From contig ML682008.1 in assembly GCA_007922195.1 (NCBI GenBank), positions 2,220,552-2,284,551 on the forward strand: DNA of 64,000 bases, given 5' to 3'. Source of the stretch: Podocnemis expansa (Eukaryota; Chordata; Testudines; Podocnemididae). Shown here in pieces: positions 33,090-43,013 of the stretch (positions are counted from its first letter, which is position 1; each line of letters starts with the position of its first letter). A model generated the notes under the pieces. The model saw only the letters and a list, made by a program, of their open reading frames with translations. It did no database searches and was not told where the DNA came from. Both the position numbers and the translations under genes were made by a program.

Positions 33090-35130
33090 TGAGTATTTTG
33101 GGCAGTGCCCTCTGTGTCAGGTTCTCACCTTGTGGTGAGAAAGTTCAGCCAACAAAAGTTCCTTCAACATGCCACTCCCTTTTCACTCTGTCTCATCCCG
33201 ACCACGCTTGTTGTCCTAGATCAGTGAAGATCCAGGGTTCAAAGGGTCATTTGTGTGAATTCATGTTGTATCCCAGAGGGTAGGGGAATGCAACTCGGCT
33301 CAGTCTGCCGTCAGTTGCCAGGATGTTTCTCACTCTGCCACCTGTTCACTCTGCTGCCACTCACTTGCTCCTCTGCCAGCGGCTTGTTCACTCCACCGCC
33401 AGGTGTTTACTAGCTCTGCGGTGAGCCACTCTGTCAGCGGAGGTGGCAGCCATGATGGCCACCCCGCCCCACACGTAGCCCCCCGGATTATGCTGCTCTC
33501 AAGGAGGAATGTTAAGTGTCGATCTCCCTGATGGGCCTCCATCTCCAGGCCATCCAGCACAAGGGGGAAGAATACTAAGTATCAATCTCCCCTGATGGCC
33601 CTCGATCTCCGCTGTGAGTTTCTTCCTCCCTAGCTTTGTGTCAACAAGAAGGGGGGTGAGTTCCTATCCCCCCTGAACAGTTTTTCAGCACCCCCATCAC
33701 CACAAAGGAGGAGTCATTGTCTGGGGTCCCAGTTTTATCATTGGTCCTGACCAGGATCCCACTCCTAATTGGCTGGCTGGGCAAAATTCTATTAAAACCC
33801 CCTGTCTCAGCTAGCTTGTTGTTCTCCCACCCTTGGATGCTAAAGGGCACGTCGCGACCCGGTTGGACTGATCCCCCGACTGAGACAGGGAGCGCCCACC
33901 CACGAGATCTTTTTTTGGGGTGTACACGGATTGCCGGCCGAACAATTAAGCGATGAGATGCAGCAGCTGGTCTGCCTCCTTGCTTTGGGTTCCACCGCGG
34001 TCCTGGGACAGATATTATAAATCGATATGGGCCTCCTACCTTCTCTTAATCATTCTACTTGGTACCATTCATATATAGTCTGTGATTGTAGTTTCTTCAC
34101 CTGAGTTTTGTATAATTTGTGTAGTTATTATTTTCTCTGTATCCTGCATAATCCTTTCATGATATAGTTGTTTATGGTCTAGCATACTTTTGTGTTGTTA
34201 ATTTGACAAGTGTTTTGTTAGTCATTTGTATTTTGCATCCTTCTTACTGTATAATTGTTCATTACTCTGCTTCTGCTCTAAACTGCTGGCCCCAAACTTC
34301 CCCAGTGTACACGGGGGGAGTGTGGGGGTTTATTTTTCTCTCATCTGACTTTTTTCACTCTGCCGCCCACCCTTCTTGGCTAGCAAGGAGGAATGGCTTC
34401 CAGCCATTGGTAAATACGCGTTGGGTGGGCTGGTCAGTGCCTATACCGATGTTGAGTAGGTAAAAGGCCAGAAAAGTCCTTGACTTATTATGGCCACCCT
34501 CTTGTAGGTCATTACTCCATACTGTTATTTAACTATAAGTACTTTTGTAGGTTGTAAGTGTTTAGCATAGACTCTCATACTTCATCCTGTTGTTTGGTTG
34601 GATGTGTTTTACAGGTGCTTTATGTAGACTTTCTTGCTCCACACTATTACTTGGTTATAAGTGCTTTGCATAGGTTTTTAGCTTTATCTTGTTATTTAGT
34701 TATAACTGTTCATTTAGATCTTGCTTTATGCTGTTAGTTGGTTATAAGTGTCCTATATAGAATTTTGCTTCATATTGTTAGTTGATTACAAGTGTTTTTG
34801 CATAGATCTCCTTGTTTTACACTGTTAAGTGGTTAAAGATGTTTAAGGTGTCACTATAAAAGTAGCCTTTTTGTTTACTTGAACTGGTGTCCGTCTCATT
34901 GGTGGGTGTCGCGGGTCCATCCCAGTCGCATCACAAACCCGGAGTTCAACACACTCCAGCACCAGTCACTCATCCCACTGTCATCTGCTGTCTGCCAGTT
35001 CTCTCTGCTGGTGCTCACTCTCCCACTCTGCTGTTGGCCACTTGCTTCACCATCAACAGCTTGCTCCACTGTTGACCTCTTCTTCCATCACTGGCTGCTC
35101 TGTGATTACACAGCAAAAGGGAGGAGAGTC
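33090..35130. other. Composite GC/AT block, possible LTR-type retroelement remnant
   Basis: 2 kb unlike its surroundings. It has CTCTGCCGCC-like word clusters at 33330-33420 and again at 34960-35080, a CpG-rich segment at 33830-33960, a minisatellite at 34520-34850, and a TATAAAAG box near 34856 followed by a CpG-rich run (GGTGTCGCGGGTCCATCCC). This arrangement suggests LTR/leader sequence, but I could not find paired LTRs, a primer-binding site or coding domains. Confidence 0.3.
34520..34850. repeat. Degenerate minisatellite, core about 44-46 bp
   Basis: Seven units anchored on CTGTTAGTTGGTTATAAGTG begin near 34521, 34587, 34642, 34688, 34730, 34774 and 34820. The last four spacings are 42-46 bp. 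Each unit continues TTTGCATAGATCTTGCTT. Looser relatives reach back to about 34050. Confidence 0.75.
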
Positions 35131-35143
35131 TGATGGTATCTAA

Positions 35144-35536
35144 GGCTACGTCTACATCTACTTTTTTAGCTTGAACTTGCTAGGCTAGTCTGAACTAAAA
35201 AAGTCCGAGATTAGTTAGAAGTAACCTCAGGCTAAGTATGGACTAACTGCAGCTTTTTAGTTCAAACTAGAACATGTGGCTAGTTTGAACTAATGGCTTA
35301 GTTTGACTTTTTAAATTTGAACTAGCCATTATTTCAGGTCTTGCATGGTCTTAGTTTGAACTAAGCCAGCTAGTCCAGACTAAGCAAGGGGTTTTACTAG
35401 TCCAGACTAAGCTTTGGCTAGTCCGAACTAAGAAATTTCTTAGTTCAGACTAGCCAAAGGTTACTGGGGCCATGGGCTGAATTAGTCTGGACTAAGCTTT
35501 CTTAGTCCAGACTAATTTGGCAGGGTAGACATATCC
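35144..35536 (+). mobile_element. MITE with TAGTCCGAACTA word interior, copy C
   Basis: Ends GGCTACGTCTACATCTAC and GCAGGGTAGACATATCC are inverted repeats. Flanking TAA and TAG agree at 2 of 3 positions. The interior is a lexicon of TAGTTTGAACTA, CTAGTCCAGACTAAG and CTAGTCCGAACTAAG. Two strong hairpins: 35411-35460 (25-bp arms, 2 mismatches, no loop) and 35481-35516 (16-bp perfect arms, CTTT loop). Confidence 0.85.
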
Positions 35537-36179
35537 TAGGGCTCTTAGGAGAGGCCCACATTACCAGATAGACACCCTACCCCTTGCTCATTGAGCACAG
35601 TTCATTTGACAGTGAACTTCTCCCTCAGGATAAATCAAGAACACTTCTCCCTTTGATTTGCACAACAAGGCTAACAACCCTTAACTACCCACACCCCCAA
35701 TAAATAAGTGATTTGAAATCCAGCACCTGCCGAAAGTGATATTTTTGGGAAAGTGGATCCATCATGCTGCACATCTAGGCAAATTGGGCATATCTATGCA
35801 AGCAAAGTTGGTTCTTGAAGTCTTCCCCAACACTTCAGTAGATATCAGGGATGAGCTCATTCAGATCCTACTCACATGAAGAAGAACTATGGAATCATTT
35901 GGGTATTGCATATATTATATACCACATAGACAAGCAAAAAGTAGAAACATCTTTGTTTGGTTAACAATCAGTCTAGGTACTTACGGCCTGCATCAGTGTG
36001 GTATCTAAGTTCATATAATCATGTATAGAAGAGCTATCTTAGAAATGTTTTATTGTTATTTATTATTCATTTTGAGGGACTGATGTAAGGGAGTTCAGGA
36101 GAAGTCTATCTTGACATCCTCCTCTAAAGCAGAAGGAGAACCTTCCCTTCTCTTCCCAGCTTGGGGTATTAGTCAGGGG
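35537..36179. other. Non-coding DNA, nothing recognised
   Basis: No element or gene seen. Confidence 0.4.
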
Positions 36180-36365
36180 CATTGTTCCCTCTAAGCTGTG
36201 TGCATGTGCACGCACACACAGGTCATGAAACCTGCGCACACAATAAAATAAAGTGTGCACAAAAAAATTCAATAATGCTAATATTGGTGCTCACAAAGAA
36301 ATGTTTTTGTGCACACAAAGAAATTGTTTGCGCACACAGTCTACGAGTACTTAGAGGGAACACTG
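36180..36365 (+). mobile_element. hAT MITE, CAGTGTTCCCTCTAAG family, copy 2
   Basis: 186 bp, ends CATTGTTCCCTCTAAG and CTTAGAGGGAACACTG, with a perfect 8-bp target duplication GTCAGGGG at 36172-36179 and 36366-36373. The interior alternates GTGCACACAAAG-like words. The intact duplication implies a younger insertion than most hATs here. Inverted relative at 32785-32962. Confidence 0.92.
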
Positions 36366-36373
36366 GTCAGGGG

Positions 36374-36879
36374 GTGAGCTGGGGGCCAAAACAGGCAATG
36401 GTAACATCCAGTCTCTTTCCACTAACTAAACTCCACCCACATGACATGCTACATAGCATAGATTGTGCAGCTGTTAAAAATATGATTAGATGCCATCTCT
36501 TGCCTCCTTGAGTTATGCCACGTCCCTGGGCTCTGCTGGACTCTGAACCTATCTTCTCCTTAGTGAGGTTCTTATGCTCCATTGGGCTTCTTGATTTTGG
36601 CTTCCCTTTGGTGGGGCCTCACATGCCTCACTGGGCTCTCCTAGCTTCTTGCTGACACAGGGGGAGACAGGGAGATCAAAGAAAAGTGCTGCTACTAATA
36701 GGCCTTCCTTCTTGCCCCTCTCCAGTATGGTCATGGGAGCTTCCCATCTCCATTTTAATCTATTCTAATCACACTGTGCATATTATGGTAGCACTGAGAA
36801 ACCCCAGCTGAGATCCAGGGGCCTCTTATGAGAAGTAAAATGTTGTAAAAGACAATTCCTGCTCCAAGGAGCTAACACA
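36374..36879. other. Non-coding DNA, nothing recognised
   Basis: No element or gene seen. Confidence 0.4.
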
Positions 36880-36948
36880 CTCAACGGACAAGCCAGGCAG
36901 AGGAGTAGCACTAACCCTATTTTAGAGATGGGGTGAACTGAGATTAAG
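36880..36948 (+). mobile_element. MIR-like SINE, left half
   Basis: CCCTATTTTAGAGATGGGGT then GAACTGAGATTAA matches the MIR CCATTTTACAGATGGGGAAAC.GAGGC region. Continues at 37200 after an inserted MITE. Confidence 0.6.
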
Positions 36949-37199
36949 GTTAATTCTACATTAACACTTTTGTGGGTAGAACTGCTGTTGGTCTGGGTGT
37001 GATAAAGCACCCCTGGCTGACATAAGTTTCACCAACTGAAGCACTGGTGCAGACAGCACTTTGTCAACAGGAGATGCTCTCCTGCTGTTCATTAGGCATG
37101 GTTTATTTATGTTGGTGTGAGAGTCCTCACCTATCTGCATAGATCAGCTACATGGGACACCTTACAGCAGTGCCTCTGGAAGGTTTGTAGTGAAGATAC
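36949..37199 (+). mobile_element. PIF/Harbinger-like MITE inside a MIR
   Basis: Starts GGTTAATTCTACATTAAC and ends AGGTTTGTAGTGAAGATACA. Internal words GCACCCCTGGCTGACATAAG and GATCAGCTACATGGGACACC match a common turtle non-autonomous Harbinger-like family as I recall it. Diverged, with no frame. Confidence 0.6.
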
Positions 37200-37305
37200 A
37201 ATCAACATGACTTGTCCAACATTGTAGGGAGCCTGTAGTCAAACTATGAGCTGAACCCATACTACTCGAGTCACACACCAGCTTTATAATCACAGGATCA
37301 TCCTT
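37200..37305 (+). mobile_element. MIR-like SINE, right half
   Basis: GACTTGTCCAACATTGTAGG then AGTCAAACTATGAGCTGAAC follows the MIR order (GACTTGCCCAAGGTCACA... AGCTGGGAATTGAACCC). Together with 36880-36948 it is one MIR split by the MITE. Confidence 0.6.
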
Positions 37306-37486
37306 TCTCTCTAGTTAGCTTCCTTATTGGCATTATTTTTCTTATCCCTCAGCCTTTGATGCCAGGCCCTCACTGATAACTTAATCATAACTGTACAGAC
37401 CTGTGAAGCAGACTATAGCATTTCTTGCCTAAGATGCTCTTATTTGAACACGTGATATTCCACAATTTCCTCCATGAGCATATAGA

Positions 37487-37764
37487 TAGAGCCCTGCAAA
37501 TCCGCGGATATCCGCAGATATCCGCTTTTTATCTGCATCTGTGGATACAACACGCATATCCGCGGACCATTTATTGAGGATGCAGATCGGATATGGATCC
37601 ACATATTTTTATCTGCACAGAGCTAGAGCCCTACAAATATGCGGATATCCGCGGATATCCACATTACATCCGCATCCGCGGATACAACACGTATATCCAT
37701 TGACTATTTCTTGCGGATGCAGGTTGGATACGGATCCACTTATTTGTATCCGCGCAGGGCTCTA
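37487..37764. mobile_element. Head-to-tail dimer of a CGGATATCCG palindromic MITE
   Basis: Two units begin with TAGAGCCCT (37487 and 37624), and the second closes with the inverted end CGCGCAGGGCTCTA at 37764. Each is filled with GCGGATATCCGC, ATCCGCATC and CGGATACAACACG words that are palindromic and CpG-rich. The units share order and spacing, so this is a direct tandem duplication rather than two ends of one element. No frame. Confidence 0.8.
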
Positions 37765-38502
37765 CATATTGTTCCTGAAGGGTTACAGATATTGGGCCTT
37801 AAACCTGTCACTGATGTGGGACTGTATTGCACTGGTGGAATATTTTTATTAAAAGTGATTCATTGCTAAAACTGGCAAGTTCAGTTCACTGTTAGTTGTG
37901 CATGTGTGTCTATACACATAAACCTTAAATACAGGAACAGCTGTCGATTCCACATGTTGTTATTACAGGAATTAAGACCATGGATGCAGTATTTCAGACC
38001 TTATCTGGACAAAACTCCCCACTGACTTCAAGTCTTTTAAGTTCATTTAGCAAAACACCTGTTTTTGTCCTTCATATCTCTTTCCTTGTAAATAAATAAT
38101 CCAAGTTGAAAACTGCAACAAGCAAAAAGCTAACTCACTGGGTGACTGGATGGCCGGGCAGCCTAGTGTTTGATGCACCTGATTTTCAGCCCTTCGCTTC
38201 CATAGCAGAGGTGCCTCAGGCCATAAGGAGATGTGGTCCCACCTGGGTCCTGATTCCTCACCAAGTTCCAGCTCAGTGCTCTGTGTGACTCAGTATTGTC
38301 AGGGTTCTTCTGTCAGTGAGTCTAAATCCATTGCTGTGGGCTACTTTCTACCGGTGTCTCTTCACTTTGGAGCACAGCTGCGAAAGTCCAAACAGTCCAT
38401 AGTGAGTCAACTCACTATCTAGGCCTTTTATGGCCTCCTGCCATGGTCTCAAGTCCCTCTGGGCAGGGCAGACATATGACTGGAGGGGGGCCTAACCACA
38501 CA
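37765..38502. other. Non-coding DNA; right half possibly an old repeat
   Basis: 38120-38490 has words (GGCCTTTTATGGCCTCCTGCC, AGTCCCTCTGGGCAGGGCAG) reminiscent of a dispersed turtle repeat. Class unknown. Confidence 0.3.
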
Positions 38503-39003
38503 GGCTGCATCCACACACAGACAGTAAAATTGATTTAACTTAAATTGATTTAATAAAGTCGCTGTAAAATCATTAAATCAATTTAACAGGTCCACACTAG
38601 AAAGTCAAATTGGACTAGCATGCCCAGGGACAGGACTTGCTCGTTTGATTTAGAAGAGGGGCACCATAGGAGGTGTGGCAAGATGGCCCCCTAGAAGAGC
38701 AATGGCTCCACCCAATATATGAATAGAGAAAGGCACCCTGGGAAGGAGAAGGGCAAAAGTGTTAAATTGAAATAACCGTTAAATCAAAATTACACATCCA
38801 CACTGTGTTATTTCAATATAACAGTTGCGATCCAAGCTTTGTTTTTATTTTAAACGAGGTTTTATTGAATAATTCTAACTTTCCTTGTTTCGCTATGATG
38901 AAGCTTGTTATTTCAAAACAAGAAAATGTTGTGTGGACCAAAACTTTTTTAAATCAAAATAACCAGCATTATTTCAATTTAAAACCTGTGTGTGGACATA
39001 TCC
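38503..39003 (+). mobile_element. MITE with TTAAATTGATTTAA word interior, copy D
   Basis: Ends GGCTGCATCCACACACAG and CTGTGTGTGGACATATCC are inverted repeats. Left zone TTGATTTAACTTAAATTGAT and TTAAATCAATTTAA; right zone TTATTTCAATATAAC, ATTATTTCAATTTAAA. The centre (38600-38750) is unique. An internal subterminal copy ACACATCCACACTGTG lies near 38790. Target duplication not evident. Confidence 0.75.
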
Positions 39004-39587
39004 ATGATGTATCTGTACTTCATTCACTCAGTGCTCCATGGTGTCCTCAGCAGTGTCCCTTGGTCAGGGATGCTGTGCTTCTTCCCAGTGACTGTCTGAG
39101 CTGTCAGGATCCTTTCATTTCCCTCCAGACCCAACATTTGCTGCAGCTATAATGGAGCTGGGCTGGCTTAGCCCACAAACTCTCTCTAATGTTTTGCGTG
39201 CTGGTGTGATGTTTCTCAGCTTTGTCACACTATGCCTGTTTACCCTTCCTAAAGGTAATGCTCCCACTTTGGCCACCTTGCTGTCAGTGCAATTCAAGTT
39301 CCTTCATGCACCCTTGCCTTTGATTTTCTTCGTCCTGCAGTAAGTTTTCAGATGCTCCTCTGATGGTGCAGCTAATAATGCTGAATCACATACGGTTAAA
39401 CTGTGAAGAGTAAGACCATCACCTTACTGCTAGGGCTGGATGAGTATATTTATTTGCAAATAGTAAATCCATCAAAAATGTTTGTGAATTTGACAGAATT
39501 TGGGGGGGAATAAGAAGGGAACTGAGGCACCATTCAACAAGCAGCTCCTAGAGAAGATGGAGGTGCTACCTTTTATCCAACCTTTAA
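39004..39587. other. Non-coding DNA, nothing recognised
   Basis: A clean 61-115 codon frame or two, with no domain. Confidence 0.35.
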
Positions 39588-39732
39588 CTCAGTGGTTAGA
39601 GAACTTAAATGGGAGGTCAGAGACCAACTGTTTAATTTCCCCTTCTGTTTGACGTGGAGAAGGGATTTGGTACATGCATTTTCCACATAACAGAAGAGTA
39701 CTGTCACTACTGGGAATATAGGATATGCTCAA
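39588..39732 (+). mobile_element. tRNA-like/MIR-like SINE fragment
   Basis: CTCAGTGGTTAGAGAACTTA then AATGGGAGGTCAGAGACC and GGGATTTGGTACATGCA match a reptile dispersed repeat with a tRNA-like AGTGGTTAGAG...GGGAGG start. Diverged; class uncertain. Confidence 0.45.
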
Positions 39733-39989
39733 TTTCTGTGCATAATGAATCAAATAGTCACTGGAAAGGAACTTGAACCTGCATTCTCTTCCTCCAGCCA
39801 TTTTGTGAATCTCATTCTTTAAAACCACACAGAAACAAAATTATTTCTGGTTGAACAAAATGTTTGATTCAATCCAAAAAAAATTGCTAATTTTTGGAGA
39901 GAATTTTCAAATGCAGTTCAACTTCTTTCTTTCTTTCTTTTCACCACAAAAAAGTAATTATTTGCCTAGCTCTATGCTAGGTCCCCAGG

Positions 39990-40303
39990 CAGAGGTGGCC
40001 TTTCGCTTAGGGGGGCCTAAGCAAAGGCCCATCACAGGGCCCCATATAGGCCCATTATAGGATCTCCCTCCATGACCCTGGTTCTCCACCACCCCAATTC
40101 CCCCCTCCAGCCCTAGTTCCTCACCATGGGCCCCAACCTTCCCCCGTCGCCAGTCCCAACTCCCTGCTGCCAGCCCCAGCCTCTCCTCCTGTTGCTAAGT
40201 CAGGCAGATGCAGCTTTGGGGTTAGGCAAAGCAGGTGATGGGGTCCTTACTGCTCAGGGCTCTAGGCATGCGCCTGCCTCACCTACCCCAAAAGCCACCT
40301 CTG
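39990..40303 (+). mobile_element. GC-rich hAT MITE
   Basis: Ends CAGAGGTGGCCTTTCGC and AAAGCCACCTCTG are inverted over 10-12 bp. Flanks TCCCCAGG and GCCCCAAG agree at 6 of 8 with a one-base boundary ambiguity. C-rich interior (runs of CCCC and CAGCCCC). The 77-codon frame is incidental. Confidence 0.65.
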
Positions 40304-40812
40304 CCCCAAGTGCCCCAGAAATCAGCAGATATTGCACACCTTCTATTAACTGCAAGTAAGCAGGGAGTGGACAGAACTATGTCCCTGTCACCAACATATT
40401 TAATAGCACAGCTGAGCTAGCTCAGGGAAATGTGTGTGCAATTACCAGGGTTGGTAGGCGGTATCATTTCCCCAGTGGAAATATTGGCAGCAAAGGCATG
40501 TTTCCGCCATCTTTCTCAGCTTGGAGTTGTCTGCATACTCCAGCCTCAAATCTCAGAAGTTCCTCTTGCTTTCCCTCCTGTCCCTTACCATCATTCATAG
40601 AGGGCTTCTCACTCTGACCCTCAGTCACAACTGGTGGTGGGCATAGGCCAGCCACAAATGTCCACATGCTTTATTCATAGAAAGAGAAAAGCTGAGTGGA
40701 AAATGTGCCCCATAGGTATGTGTCTTCCAGGTCTGCATCTGGAATGGTGCAGTTTATGCTCCAGCCTTTGCTCAGAGTTACACTTAAGGGCACAATCCAG
40801 TTTATAGATTTA
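40304..40812. other. Non-coding DNA, nothing recognised
   Basis: No element or gene seen. Confidence 0.35.
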
Positions 40813-41515
40813 GGCCTTTTCTACACTAGACAATTAAGTCACTTGAGTTGCATCACTCAGTGTTTTAAAATCCAAACCCCAACGCAATGTATTTAGTCCA
40901 GCCTAACCCTGGGCATGCCTACACTGGAGGCTTAAGTCAACTTAACCAGGCTTAAGTCAACTTAAGCAACTCCAGGGCCACATTTGAAGTTCATTAAGTC
41001 TACCGAAGCACTTGCTTAAGTTAACTTAATAACTCCCACCCTTAAAGTCAACTTTAAGAGTTAAGTTGATTTTATTAAGTTGACTTAAAATCGCGGCCAT
41101 TACAGTTGACTTAATAAAGTCAACTTAAGGCAGTAGACCCATTTAACTCAACTTTATAAAGTCACCTTAAGCCAGGGGACCCATTTAAAGTTGACATCAT
41201 TAAGATGACTTTAAATGGGTCCCCTGGCCTAAGTCAACTTTATAAAGTCAACTTAAACAAATAGGAATTCTCTAAGTCAACTTCATAAGGTCAATTTTAA
41301 GTCAACCTTATTAAGATGACTTACCTGAGCCAAGCCTAACCCCAAGCATAGACAGAAGGAGGATGAAGTAAGAATTCTTCCATCAATTTAGCTACTGCCT
41401 CCCGTGGAGGTAAATTACTTATGCCATTGGGTGAGCCCCTTCCATCAGCAAGGGCAGTGCCTACATTGCAGTGCTGTAGCTGCTCCACTGTAGCATTTTA
41501 AGTGTAGGCATACCC
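40813..41515 (+). mobile_element. PIF/Harbinger-like MITE hosting MITE A4
   Basis: Outer ends GGCCTTTTCTACACTAGAC and TTAAGTGTAGGCATACCC. Flanks TTA (40810-40812) and TGA (41516-41518) agree at 2 of 3. The right part (AGAATTCTTCCATCAATTTA, CAGTGCTGTAGCTGCTCCAC) matches a common turtle Harbinger-like family as I recall it. It is interrupted by A4 at 40911-41333. Confidence 0.65.
40911..41333 (+). mobile_element. MITE with TTAAGTCAACTTAA word interior, copy A4
   Basis: Starts GGGCATGCCTACACTGGAGG. The right terminal repeat is eroded. It is bounded by GCCTAACCC direct repeats (40901-40909, 41334-41342). Shares CAACTCCAGGGCCACATTTG and CCAGGGGACCCATTTAAAG with A5 and holds a hairpin at 41152-41247 equivalent to that of A2. 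Confidence 0.75.
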
Positions 41516-41518
41516 TGA

Positions 41519-42624
41519 GGTCTCCTTAAGTATGTTCTGAAATGCCTGACTCACCTGAATAAGTGCTTCTTTAGCACATCACAAAGGCTTCCATTTATCT
41601 AATCTATATCTCTGGAAGACTTGTTCTTCTACAAGGTAGAGACAAGTGAGCTTGATCTGATTAATAGTGCTAACAGCATAAACATGGTTCCCTCCCCTCT
41701 GTACTATTCTATTGAGCCTTAAAATCAATGGCATTTGAAAACAAAGGGCAATAGAGTAGTCTTTTTCAAGGAAGTCCTATGCTTAGAACACAGTGCTGAA
41801 ACCTTAAAAGCAAAAGAGGGCAAAGAGTTTTCTACAAATAATATTCACTATGAATTTCTCCCCCCATTTCGTGTTCACATCTCATTCAAAAAACAATCCA
41901 AATTTTTGTGAACACATTTATTATGTGTAAGAGATTCCTAAATAATTCTCAGGAACAATAGTCTACTGCTTGTTTGCTTTGGTCTGGACTGTGCAGCCCC
42001 TCTTTGCCTTAGTGAGCTTTGACAGTAAGAAAATTGGTCACTGATGCCATAGTCCAGCAAAGCACTTACATATATGCTTAACTTTAAGCAGATGAGCAGT
42101 CCAGGTGATTTAAATGGAATTTCTCATGTGTCTAAAGTTAAGTATATGAATAACTGCTTTCTGAGGCCTGAGTCCAACCGAGTAACTGTGGGAACAACAG
42201 TCATGTGGTCTATAACATGACATGTGACTCGTCACCAATATCACTTGACATTGTTTCATCTCTTTGACTGGGAACAATTAACTTTGAGTGAATGAATAAT
42301 ACAGTTCTGGTATAAACATTAGGATGAATATTAGTCTGTGCTAATATCTGGGCCTAAAGTTTCCTTCCTATGTCCTTATCTCTTCTACCAATCTGGTAGA
42401 TCTCAGCATAAATTACAGCAGTTATGTTGGGAGGGGGCAGAATGAATGCTCCACCCATTCATTCTAACTCTGTCGGCTTTCCACATGCCTGCTGCAGGTG
42501 GAGACCAGCAGATATGTATTACCAACATTTATGCCCATCCATGCCCAAACCCTTTAATAGTCTGAGGATGTAAGAGGTTCTTTCTTTCCTTAATGCCCCT
42601 GGGGTAAGCATGATGTCTGCCATT
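41519..42624. other. Non-coding DNA, nothing recognised
   Basis: No element or gene seen. Confidence 0.35.
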
Positions 42625-42790
42625 TTAGCCAACACACTGGGGATTGAACTCAAGACCTCTAGAGCTCAAAGCATGAATGGCTGCAACTTGAGCTTAAAAA
42701 AAAAACAAACCAGTGTTTGCTAGCTGGAGTTGTAATAGACCTACCCCTATCCCTTGCAGGTCAGGCTCAGTGAGGCTTTATAACACACAT
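42625..42790 (+). mobile_element. tRNA-like dispersed repeat
   Basis: GGGGATTGAACTCAAGACCT, CTAGAGCTCAAAGCATGAAT and TTGCAGGTCAGGCTCAGTGA. It is the sense relative of the split copy at 24707-26060. GATTGAACTCAAGACC resembles a tRNA B box, but no clover-leaf is recoverable. Confidence 0.4.
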
Positions 42791-43013
42791 TCAATAGTGG
42801 GGTAAATAATCATGGACACTAACTCACAATTTAGCCCTAACAATTTTGAGAAGGCAGGAAAAGAAGGATGGCAAGAAGCTAAGACAGCTGTAAATTATTG
42901 TTTGACAGATGACTACCCAAATTAAATTCCCAATGTGCATCTTGAACGATCTAAAAACATTATATGCACTAGCTGATACGGAGAAATTCACACTGGAATC
43001 CAATGTTGCTTTT

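Noticed and set aside
34854..34960. TATAAAAG box as a host promoter
   Set aside because: No downstream frame; more consistent with an LTR-type promoter in an unclassified retroelement block.
33090..35130. Full endogenous retrovirus
   Set aside because: No gag, pol or env homology, no paired LTRs and no primer-binding site found; left as an unclassified block.
42640..42670. GGGATTGAACTCAAGACCT as a tRNA B box
   Set aside because: No A box or clover-leaf around it; it recurs in a dispersed repeat at 24.7-26 kb.
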